Assembly (NCBI GenBank): GCA_963812795.1
Contig: CAWEWG010000005.1
Coordinates: 62,001 to 126,000 of the forward strand
DNA length: 64,000 nt
Direction of reading: 5' to 3'
Source: Hyphomicrobium_A sp963812795
GTDB lineage: Bacteria; Pseudomonadota; Alphaproteobacteria; Rhizobiales; Hyphomicrobiaceae
Both the position numbers and the translations under genes were made by a program. The notes below the pieces were generated by a model. The model was given only the letters and a program-made list of their open reading frames with translations. It was not told the origin of the DNA and ran no database searches. Below are positions 55,494-62,675 of the stretch, piece after piece (the first letter of the stretch is position 1; each line of letters opens with the position of its first letter).

Positions 55494-57014
55494 GTGGGCC
55501 GGAAACACAACCTCGGGCGCTATCTGCTCGGCAGCAGCGTCATAGCCCTCGTGGCGGCGAGCGGGTCGAGCGCAAGTGCCGATACCAATAAGCAACTGGC
55601 AGCGCAACTGAAGGCCATGCAGGCGCAGATCGAGCACTTGCAACGTCAGATCGAACAGAACAATCAACGCCAGATCGAACAGAACAATTCCGCTGCTGCT
55701 GCCGCGCGCTCCGCAGCGGCTCGATCGGAAGCGGCGCAGGCGGCTGCCGCCGACTCGGCGGCGGCGGCCCAAGCCGCTGCCAGCAAGGGCGGTGGCGAGA
55801 AAGAGAAAGATGACCTCGACCTGAAGGTGAAGTGGAAGGGCGCGCCGGAGCTTTCCAGCAAGGACGGCAAGTTCAGGATGAAGGTGCGCGGCCGTCTGAA
55901 TTTCGACTACAACGGGATCAACCAGGATCAAGACATCACCGGCATTCCCGACGTCAACGCTTTTGAGATACGCCGCGCGCGTCTTGGCGTCGAAGGCACG
56001 GTATGGAAGGACGTCGACTACAAGTTCGAGGTCGACTTCGCCAACGACATAACCGCCATCAAGGATGCTTACTTCGAATACACCGGCTGGGGACCGGAGT
56101 TCAAAATCCGCGTCGGCAACTTCAAGACGTTCAACTCGCTCGAACACATCATGAGCGCCAACTTCATCGAGTTCATGGAGCGCGCAGCTTTTGTCGACGC
56201 CGCTGGGTTCGGTCTCGATCGTCAAATCGGTCTCGGTGCGCTTTACCAACGCGAGCATTTCACCCTAGCTGCCGGCGTGTTCGGCCCGCATCCGTTTGAT
56301 GAGGAGCGCTGGTTCCAGGACGTGAAGACGGGCTCCGCGCGCGTGACGGCGGCGCCGATCAACCGCGAAGGCGAAGTGCTGCACCTAGGCGCCAGCTGGC
56401 GTTCGCGTGACGGGGCAACAGACCCGCGTCCCGGAACCGTCGCTACCACCGACCAGTTCTTCACCTATGGAGCACGCGGCGCCGACCTGCATCTGGCGAG
56501 CCGGTTCGTGGCGACGCCGGCACTCTTCAATAGGGATACGTTTTATGGCCTCGAAGCGGCGTACGTCTGGGGGCCGTGGTCGATACAGGGCGAGTACGGT
56601 CAGCTGCAGGCCAACATCGACCAGCGTTTCGCCGGCAACGACCCCACCTATTGGGGCTACTACGTCGAAGCAAGCTGGTTCATCACGGGCGAGACCCGCC
56701 CCTACAAGTTTGGCGAGTTTACGCGCCAGAAGATCCTCAACCCCGTCTTCGAGGGTGGACACGGCGCCTGGCAGCTCCTTGCGAGATACGACGTTTTCAA
56801 CCTGACGGACAATGCCGAGACGATCGTAGCGTGCACGACGTGCGGCGAGCAAAAGACCTGGCAGCTGGGCGTCAACTGGTGGCTCAACGACCATACGCGC
56901 GTCATGTTCAACTACGGCCAGACGACCATCGCGGGCGGCTTCCTGGCTGGCAACAACGTGAATGACGGCGCGGACATCAAGGGCGCCGGTACGCGCCTGC
57001 AGATCGACTGGTAA
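55494..57014 (+). CDS. OprO/OprP-like outer-membrane porin
   Basis: A 506-aa porin of the phosphate-selective OprO/OprP type. The signal peptide covers about residues 1-30 (IALVAASGSSASAD). A coiled-coil trimerisation segment follows (KQLAAQLKAMQAQIEHLQRQ and two NNQRQIEQNN-like repeats) with an Ala-rich linker. A beta-barrel runs from about 120 to the final aromatic RLQIDW. Recognisable barrel segments are GRLNFDYNGINQD, FEIRRARLGVEGTVW and FKIRVGNFKTFNSLE. The GTG at 55494 has GGAGAG upstream. It lies alone with a good terminator hairpin downstream; anion selectivity is only inferred. Confidence 0.85.
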   Translation: MGRKHNLGRYLLGSSVIALVAASGSSASADTNKQLAAQLKAMQAQIEHLQRQIEQNNQRQIEQNNSAAAAARSAAARSEAAQAAAADSAAAAQAAASKGGGEKEKDDLDLKVKWKGAPELSSKDGKFRMKVRGRLNFDYNGINQDQDITGIPDVNAFEIRRARLGVEGTVWKDVDYKFEVDFANDITAIKDAYFEYTGWGPEFKIRVGNFKTFNSLEHIMSANFIEFMERAAFVDAAGFGLDRQIGLGALYQREHFTLAAGVFGPHPFDEERWFQDVKTGSARVTAAPINREGEVLHLGASWRSRDGATDPRPGTVATTDQFFTYGARGADLHLASRFVATPALFNRDTFYGLEAAYVWGPWSIQGEYGQLQANIDQRFAGNDPTYWGYYVEASWFITGETRPYKFGEFTRQKILNPVFEGGHGAWQLLARYDVFNLTDNAETIVACTTCGEQKTWQLGVNWWLNDHTRVMFNYGQTTIAGGFLAGNNVNDGADIKGAGTRLQIDW

Positions 57015-57020
57015 GCAGCA

Positions 57021-57050
57021 CCGGCTCCGATCAGATGTGATCGGAGCCGG
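57021..57050 (+). terminator. Perfect inverted repeat after the porin
   Basis: CCGGCTCCGATCA, loop GATG, then the exact complement TGATCGGAGCCGG: 13 bp stem, 4-base loop, 7 bases after the porin stop. There is no T-tract. It probably ends the porin transcript ahead of gltX. Confidence 0.75.
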
Positions 57051-57154
57051 GCGCATGCGCTGCCGCGATGCGGGCGAAGGGGGCGTCGACCTTGAGTTCT
57101 CGCGTCCGGGCCTTATAGGTTGCAGCGCATTTGCCGCCTGGAACAAAGCCCCGC

Positions 57155-58519
57155 ATGGCCCCTATCGTCCGCTTCGCGCCGAGCCCCACGGGCCGACTTC
57201 ACGTCGGCAACATCCGGACGGCGCTGCTCAATTGGCTGTTCGCGCGGCAGACCGGGGGCGCCTTCTGGCTGCGCCTCGACGATACCGACGTGCAGCGATC
57301 GACGGAGGAGTTCGCCGACGGCATCCGCCACGACCTCGAATGGCTCGGGCTAAACTGGACCCGCGAGGAGCGTCAGTCGGCGCGCACCGGCCGCTACGTG
57401 GCGGCTGCCGAAAAGCTGAAAAGTCTTGGCCGCCTCTACGCCTGCTACGAGACCGAGGACGAACTCGACCGCAAACGCAAGCGCCAGCTCGCGCGCGGAT
57501 TGCCGCCCATCTACGATCGCGCGGGACTGAAGCTGACGGAGGCGGAACGCGCCACCCTGGAAGAGGAGGGCCGCAAGCCGCATTGGCGCTTCCGGCTCGC
57601 CAACTCCGAGGACGGGCTAACGCCGCTGCCGACCATTGTGTCGTGGAACGACCTTATCCGCGGCGATCAGACGGTCGACGTCGGTTCGCTGTCCGATCCG
57701 GTCGTCATCCGCGCCGACGGCTCGTTTCTCTACACTTTCACGAGCGTCGTCGATGATGCCGAGTTCGCCATCACGCACGTCATTCGCGGCGAGGATCACG
57801 TCACCAACAGCGGCGTGCAGATGCAGCTCTTCGAGGCCCTGGAGGCGGACCCGCCTGCATTTGGGCATCACAGCCTGCTCATCGGCGCCGATGGCCAGGC
57901 GCTGTCGAAGCGACTGGGGGCGCTGTCGATTGCCAGCCTGCGCGAGGACGGTCTCGAGCCGCTGGCGCTCGCCGCCTATACGGCGCTCATCGGAACATCC
58001 GACGCGATAGAGCCGCAGGCAAGCCTCGATGATCTGGCGCGCATGTTTGCCTTCGACAAGATATCGACCGCGCCCGCGCGTTTCGATCCCGACGAGTTGC
58101 GAGGCTTGAACGCCAAGCTGCTGCATACGATGCCCTACGACCGCGTCGCCGCGCGGCTGGAGCAGCGCGGTATCGACGGAGGACCGGCGTTCTGGTCGGC
58201 CGTGCGCGGCAATCTCAGCGTTCTTGACGACGCCAGTCGGTGGTGGGCGATTGTGAGCGGCGCGACGCAGCCGCTGATCGAGGATCGCGAGCTTACCGAT
58301 AAGGCGGCGGCGCTGCTGCCTGAAGAGCCATGGGATGACACGACCTGGGACGCCTGGATCGCCGCACTGAAGGCGGCCAGCGGCCGCAAGGGGCGCGCCC
58401 TCTTCCATCCGCTACGCCTCGCGTTGACAGGGCGCGAGGACGGACCTGAATTGAAGCTGTTGCTGCCGCTGATCGGCCGCGATCGGACGCAGGCGCGCCT
58501 GCTCGGCCGCTCGGCCTGA
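57155..58519 (+). CDS. gltX: Glutamyl-tRNA synthetase
   Basis: Charges tRNA-Glu (and in many alphaproteobacteria tRNA-Gln) with glutamate. The protein is 454 aa. The HIGH region is FAPSPTGRLHVGNIRTALLN (residues 6-25). The KMSKS-like loop is DGQALSKRLGALS near 250, close to the standard KLSKR. The ATG at 57155 (MAPIVRFAPSP) was chosen over 57131. Many alphaproteobacteria carry two gltX genes, one of which is specialised for tRNA-Gln; which type this is cannot be told here. Confidence 0.92.
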   Translation: MAPIVRFAPSPTGRLHVGNIRTALLNWLFARQTGGAFWLRLDDTDVQRSTEEFADGIRHDLEWLGLNWTREERQSARTGRYVAAAEKLKSLGRLYACYETEDELDRKRKRQLARGLPPIYDRAGLKLTEAERATLEEEGRKPHWRFRLANSEDGLTPLPTIVSWNDLIRGDQTVDVGSLSDPVVIRADGSFLYTFTSVVDDAEFAITHVIRGEDHVTNSGVQMQLFEALEADPPAFGHHSLLIGADGQALSKRLGALSIASLREDGLEPLALAAYTALIGTSDAIEPQASLDDLARMFAFDKISTAPARFDPDELRGLNAKLLHTMPYDRVAARLEQRGIDGGPAFWSAVRGNLSVLDDASRWWAIVSGATQPLIEDRELTDKAAALLPEEPWDDTTWDAWIAALKAASGRKGRALFHPLRLALTGREDGPELKLLLPLIGRDRTQARLLGRSA

Positions 58520-58529
58520 CGGTCGGCCG

Positions 58530-59033
58530 TCAGTGAATGATATCGGGGCGGGCGCCGTGCAGCTTGCGCATGAGGGCGGTCGGCATCACGTGGCCGGCCG
58601 GGAGACCCCAGCCACGTCGCGCAGTTTCGATATAGCCCAATTGCTCGAAGAAGCTCGCCGCGTTGAGGGTCGCGCTGATTTCCAGCGCTCGGTAGCCGGC
58701 GTTAGCGGCCTCGACCTCTAGATACTCGGTCAGCCGCGTTCCAATGCCGTTGCGGCTGAACAGCGGGTGCACGAATACGGCGACGACGCGGGCGGTCGGG
58801 CTTGGTGCTTCACCGACGCTCCAGGACACAATGCCGACCATGTCCGACCCCACCCAGGCGCCATAGGTACGGTTGCCGAGCAGTACATCCGCGTAGTGCG
58901 GACTGCGTACGAATTCGGCGAACGCTTCCATATCGGCGTTCGAATAGTGGTCCTTGGCGCCGCGCGCGAATGCCGTCCCCACGACATAGCGCGCCGTCGA
59001 CAGATGATCGACGCTCAGGGTACGGATCTCCAT
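58530..59033 (-). CDS. GNAT-family N-acetyltransferase
   Basis: A 167-aa GNAT acetyltransferase. Motif A with the acetyl-CoA loop is VVAVFVHPLFSRNGIGTRLTE (about residues 85-105, R-N-G-I-G-T), followed by ASFFEQLGYIE near 129-139. The ATG at 59033 (MEIRTLSVDHLST) suits the domain boundary; another at 59072 is possible and neither has a strong ribosome site. Substrate unknown. It converges on gltX with 10 bases between stops, and is downstream of the DUF2865 gene. Confidence 0.8.
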   Translation of the reverse strand: MEIRTLSVDHLSTARYVVGTAFARGAKDHYSNADMEAFAEFVRSPHYADVLLGNRTYGAWVGSDMVGIVSWSVGEAPSPTARVVAVFVHPLFSRNGIGTRLTEYLEVEAANAGYRALEISATLNAASFFEQLGYIETARRGWGLPAGHVMPTALMRKLHGARPDIIH

Positions 59034-59140
59034 CAGGGTGAGGAGACTGTCGGGGAGGGGAGAACTGAGCATCGGCGGGTGGAAGTTCCAATGTTCAAGC
59101 CAGACGCGACGCCGTGCAAACTCGGAACGCTTGCCGTCGT

Positions 59141-60250
59141 TTACTGCTGTTGTCCCTGCGCGTCGGCGTCGGAGCGGGCTTCCCACCCCGTCGTCGCATC
59201 GGCACCGGCGCGTTTCTCCTGACCGGGGGGAGCGTCCGGCGCCACGTACTCGGCTTCCTTGCAAGAGCAGCCGCGCACCAGCTCCTTGCGATAGCGGAAA
59301 GCCGACTTGAGGCTGGTGTACGGCTCCTGCGAACGGAAGGCGACAGACTGGTCCATTCCCGCGCCGGGGTTCTGGTAGTAGTAGAGCTCGGCCGGTGCGG
59401 CGCACTTCGATTGGCACGCCTCGGCGTCCTGCTCGAAGTGGCTCGGCAGGGTCGAGAAGCTCACCGGGAAGTAATAGCCGTCGCACAGACGCACGCAAAC
59501 GGTGCGGTAGGTGGCGCCGGATTGGGCTCCGCCGAAGGGAGTCCAGCGACCCGAGAAACTGCTCTCGCCCTCGTCCTGCCAGATCGAAGAAGAATCGCCG
59601 CCGCCCCGTTCGTAGCGCCGTGCCTCCTGCGTGTAGTTGGCGCCGCAGTTGTTGCGCGCAAGCTCGCGCACGATGTCGTCGCGATAGGACTGCCCGCCCG
59701 AGGAGACGATTTGCTGGCGTTGGCCTTCCAGCTCGGAAATCCGGCGCTGTGTCTGCTCGCGCTGCTGGGCGAGGTCGACACAGCGGCGCGTCCGGCGCAG
59801 CGACTTGGAGAAGAGGAAATACTCGTAGCAGTCGTAGCGTTCGAGGTCGGACTCGCTCTGCTCATAGGCATGCTCGACCTGGCGCAACTCGGCTTCGATG
59901 GCCGGAAGGCGGTCGCGCGTCTGGCTCGAGCGGCTGCCTTCCTGCACGAGGCGCTGCTCGAGCTGCAGGCAGATGGGATTCTTGGTCGACCAGTTGACGG
60001 CCGGGGCGCCTTGCAGGGGTGGCTCCTGGGCATCGGGGGCGCGGCCGGCCGGCGGCTGCATGGTGGGGGCTTCGCCCTGCGGGGGCGGCGGCGGCTCGCG
60101 GTACACGGGCTCATCGGGAACCGGCGCGCGCTCGGTTTCGGAATTGCTCCACGGCCACCAGCCCTGCGCCAACACCGGGCACGCGGCCAGCATCACGGCG
60201 GCCGCAATGGCCGCGCCGAGGGCATGCCGCCGGGCACGTGCTTCACGCAT
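59141..60250 (-). CDS. Exported DUF2865 protein
   Basis: A 369-aa protein of the DUF2865 family, common in Hyphomicrobiales. It has a signal peptide (ALGAAIAAAVMLAACPVLAQ, ~11-30), a Pro-rich region (PPPPPQGEAP), a coiled coil (REQTQRRISELEGQRQQIV) and a Cys-rich C-terminal domain: TVCVRLCDGYYFPVSFSTLP (~250-269), then EACQSKCAAPAELYYY and VRGCSCKEAEY. The DUF2865 core segment YYFPVSFSTLP is characteristic. It is probably periplasmic and disulfide-linked. Function unknown. Confidence 0.85.
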   Translation of the reverse strand: MREARARRHALGAAIAAAVMLAACPVLAQGWWPWSNSETERAPVPDEPVYREPPPPPQGEAPTMQPPAGRAPDAQEPPLQGAPAVNWSTKNPICLQLEQRLVQEGSRSSQTRDRLPAIEAELRQVEHAYEQSESDLERYDCYEYFLFSKSLRRTRRCVDLAQQREQTQRRISELEGQRQQIVSSGGQSYRDDIVRELARNNCGANYTQEARRYERGGGDSSSIWQDEGESSFSGRWTPFGGAQSGATYRTVCVRLCDGYYFPVSFSTLPSHFEQDAEACQSKCAAPAELYYYQNPGAGMDQSVAFRSQEPYTSLKSAFRYRKELVRGCSCKEAEYVAPDAPPGQEKRAGADATTGWEARSDADAQGQQQ

Positions 60251-60452
60251 TCTCAATCTGTCCTGCCGTGGCGCATTCCAAAGGCCAGCAGTCCCTTTGC
60301 CGAGCCGGTTGCGAAGGCGACTATGGACACCAGCAGCTAGGGGGTCAATGCGGAGCAATTTGGGCGATGTGCCGCGCTATGTCGCGGAAAACTAACGCTG
60401 ACATCCCGGCCGCGCTTGACGCCGCCAGCCGATCTTGCGCATAACGGCGGCC

Positions 60453-60515
60453 ATGAAGCGCACGCTGCCCACACGCACCGTCGATCTGTGCGGCATTATC
60501 ATTATCTCGAGCTAG
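60453..60515 (+). CDS. Putative 20-codon leader peptide with Ile run
   Basis: A short frame reading MKRTLPTRTVDLCGIIIISS, with four consecutive Ile codons (ATT ATC ATT ATC at 60495-60506) preceded by Cys-Gly and followed by Ser-Ser-stop. It lies about 95 bases before cysS. The position, length and run of one amino acid are those of an attenuation leader peptide. The fourth gene of this operon, cimA, makes an isoleucine precursor, so Ile sensing is plausible. The Cys codon leaves open a link to cysS itself. The ribosome site is weak (GGCGG). Confidence 0.5.
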   Translation: MKRTLPTRTVDLCGIIIISS

Positions 60516-60522
60516 CAATCAT

Positions 60523-60583
60523 CGCTGGCGCGCGGCGCGCTTCTTTGCCTAAATCCTAAGACAGAGAAAACGCCCCGCCAGCG
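60523..60583 (+). promoter_or_regulatory. Candidate attenuator with mutually exclusive pairing
   Basis: CGCTGGCG (60523-60530) is the exact complement of CGCCAGCG (60576-60583). The left arm also overlaps a self-complementary GCGCGCGGCGCGC (60528-60540) followed by TTCTTT (60541-60546), which can act as a weak terminator. Two alternative folds directly after a leader ORF are the pattern of an attenuator; folding energies have not been computed. Confidence 0.5.
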
Positions 60584-60608
60584 GTTCCCGGGCAATTTAG
60601 GGACCGTC

Positions 60609-62054
60609 ATGGCCGAAGTGCATCCAATGATGCTCTACAACACGCTGACGCGGCGCAAGGAGCAGTTTGTGCCGCTCGATGCGCAGAACGTGCGCATGTA
60701 CGTGTGCGGGCCCACCGTCTACGACTACGCGCATATCGGCAATGCGCGTCCCGTTGTCGTCTTCGACGTGCTGTTCCGCCTCTTGCGCCACATGTATGGG
60801 GCAAAGCACGTCACTTACGTGCGCAACATCACTGACGTCGACGACAAGATCAACGCCCGCGCCGCGGAAGAAGGCGTGTCAATCCGCGACCTTACCGAGC
60901 GCACCGCCAGGCAGTTCCACGACGACATCAAGGCGCTGGGCGTGCTGCCGCCGACGGTCGAGCCGCGCGCCACCGAGCACATCGAGGAAATGAAGGCGCT
61001 GATCGAAGCGCTGATCGCCAACGGCAACGCCTACGTCGCCGAGGGCCACGTCCTATTCCACGTGCCGTCCATGCCGGATTACGGCAAGCTCTCCAACCGC
61101 ACGCTGGACGAGATGGTGTCGGGCGCGCGCGTCGAGGTGGCCCCGTACAAGAAAGACCCGATGGACTTCGTGCTGTGGAAGCCGTCGAAGACGGTAGGCG
61201 GAGCCGTCGGAGAGAAACAAGCCGAGCCGTCATGGCCCTCGCCCGCCGGCATCGCGGCGCCCGGGCGCCCCGGCTGGCACATCGAGTGCTCAGCCATGGC
61301 GGAGAAACATCTCGGCCAGGAGTTCGACATCCACGGCGGCGGCATCGACCTCGTCTTTCCGCACCATGAGAACGAGATCGCGCAGTCGCGCTGCGCGCAC
61401 AAGACGCCGGTGATGGCGCGCTACTGGCTGCACAACGGATTTTTGCAGGTGGAAGGCGAGAAGATGTCGAAGTCGCTCGGCAACTTCATCACCATCCACG
61501 ATCTTTTGAAGGAGTGGCCGGGCGAAGTCGTGCGCTTCAACATGCTGCGCACGCACTACCGCCAGCCGATCGACTGGACGAAGTCGAGCCTCGAAGAATC
61601 ACAGGCGACGCTCGATCGGTGGGGCGAAATCAGCGATCGCCTTGGAGGCGCGCTGGTCGAACGTGGGCTGCCCGATTCTGCGGTCATCGATGCGCTGCGC
61701 GATGATCTCAACACGCCGCTCGCCATCGCTCGCCTGCACGAGCTCGCCAAGGAGGCGAGGGGGGGCAACGACACGGCCGGCGAGAAGTGGCTGGCATCGG
61801 CGGCCTTCCTTGGCTTCGACGTTTCCCGTTGGCGCGCGCGCGTGCAGCGTGCAGACTTGGTCGAGGTGATCGATCCCGATCTTGCCATCCGTGTGAAAAC
61901 GCTCGTGGCGAAGCGCGGGGAAGCACGTAAGTCCAAGAACTTCAGGGAGGCGGACCGGATTCGCGACGAGCTTGCCGCGACCGGCGTCGTCCTCAAGGAT
62001 GCCAAGGATCCCGCCACCGGCGAGATCGTAACAACCTGGGAGTTGGCGCGATGA
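60609..62054 (+). CDS. cysS: Cysteinyl-tRNA synthetase
   Basis: Charges tRNA-Cys, 481 aa. The first zinc ligand and HIGH-like motif are MYVCGPTVYDYAHIGNARPV (~30-49). Other zinc-site residues are in GWHIECSAMA near 220-229 and HHENEIAQS near 246. The KMSKS motif is GEKMSKSLGNF near 284. The C-terminal EARKSKNFREADRIRDELAA is typical. It heads a packed operon: its stop overlaps the next ATG (ATGA). A likely leader peptide lies 95 bases upstream. Confidence 0.95.
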   Translation: MAEVHPMMLYNTLTRRKEQFVPLDAQNVRMYVCGPTVYDYAHIGNARPVVVFDVLFRLLRHMYGAKHVTYVRNITDVDDKINARAAEEGVSIRDLTERTARQFHDDIKALGVLPPTVEPRATEHIEEMKALIEALIANGNAYVAEGHVLFHVPSMPDYGKLSNRTLDEMVSGARVEVAPYKKDPMDFVLWKPSKTVGGAVGEKQAEPSWPSPAGIAAPGRPGWHIECSAMAEKHLGQEFDIHGGGIDLVFPHHENEIAQSRCAHKTPVMARYWLHNGFLQVEGEKMSKSLGNFITIHDLLKEWPGEVVRFNMLRTHYRQPIDWTKSSLEESQATLDRWGEISDRLGGALVERGLPDSAVIDALRDDLNTPLAIARLHELAKEARGGNDTAGEKWLASAAFLGFDVSRWRARVQRADLVEVIDPDLAIRVKTLVAKRGEARKSKNFREADRIRDELAATGVVLKDAKDPATGEIVTTWELAR

Positions 62055-62551
62055 CGGTCGAGCAGGGAGAGACGCGTTCGTGGAGCGGCGGCTGCCAATG
62101 CGGCGCAGTGCGCTTCAAGGTCGAAGGCCCGCTGGACGAAGTGAGCGTCTGCTATTGCCGCATGTGCCAGAAGGCGACCGGCGGCGCATTCGGGCTCTTC
62201 GTCAAAGTGGCCTACGACAAGATCACCTGGACGCGCGGCGAGCGGAAAATCTTCGTCTCCTCGAACATGGGCAAGCGTGGCTTTTGCGAGAACTGCGGCA
62301 CGCCGCTGACGTGGGAGTTCGAGCACTGGATGGACGTGACGGTCGCCTCGTTCGACGAGGCGGCCAAGATCGAGCCGGTGGTGCAGATGGCGCTGCCCAT
62401 GCAGTTTCCATGGCTATGGCGTCTCGATGCGATCGCCGAGCGGGACGGCAGCGCCGATCCCGAATATGCGGATTATCTCGCCTCGGTGGTTTCCAACCAG
62501 CACCCCGACCACGATACGGACGTGTGGCAGCCGGTGAGTGGGGTGAAATGA
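62051..62551 (+). CDS. GFA/CENP-V family protein
   Basis: A 166-aa protein of the glutathione-dependent formaldehyde-activating (GFA/CENP-V) zinc fold. Its metal ligands are in SGGCQCGAVRF (~13-22), CYCRMCQKATGGAF (~34-47) and GFCENCGTPLTWEFE (~79-93). Many members carry out no known reaction; thiol or glutathione adduct chemistry is likely. It overlaps cysS and the downstream small gene by 4 bases each, so translation is coupled. Confidence 0.88.
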   Translation: MTVEQGETRSWSGGCQCGAVRFKVEGPLDEVSVCYCRMCQKATGGAFGLFVKVAYDKITWTRGERKIFVSSNMGKRGFCENCGTPLTWEFEHWMDVTVASFDEAAKIEPVVQMALPMQFPWLWRLDAIAERDGSADPEYADYLASVVSNQHPDHDTDVWQPVSGVK

Positions 62552-62670
62552 GTGGCGACTGGCACAAGGACACGCCTGAGCCGCGGCACTGGCTGTTCTA
62601 CGTCCTGATCAAAGTCGGCATCGCGCTGTTTGCCTTCTGGGTGGCCGCGCGCAGTTTTGGGTATGTGTGA
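62548..62670 (+). CDS. Small single-pass membrane protein
   Basis: A 40-aa protein starting MSGDWHKDTPEPRHWLFYVL with one hydrophobic helix (WLFYVLIKVGIALFAFWVAA, ~15-34). The ATG overlaps the GFA stop (ATGA) and the stop lies 5 bases before cimA, which makes it very likely a translated part of the operon. No family is recognised. It might anchor or tune the neighbouring enzymes, but there is no evidence for this. Confidence 0.6.
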   Translation: MSGDWHKDTPEPRHWLFYVLIKVGIALFAFWVAARSFGYV

Positions 62671-62675
62671 GTGAG

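Larger units (their letters stand above)
60251..60608. other. Intergenic region between DUF2865 gene and cysS
   Basis: About 358 bases between divergent genes. The left part (60251-60450) shows no clear structure. The right part holds the leader ORF and inverted repeats listed next, consistent with transcriptional attenuation of the cysS operon. Confidence 0.45.

Noticed and set aside
59114..60340. 408-codon + frame opposite the DUF2865 gene
   Set aside because: The minus strand has a signal peptide and the DUF2865 core; the + frame is a shadow.
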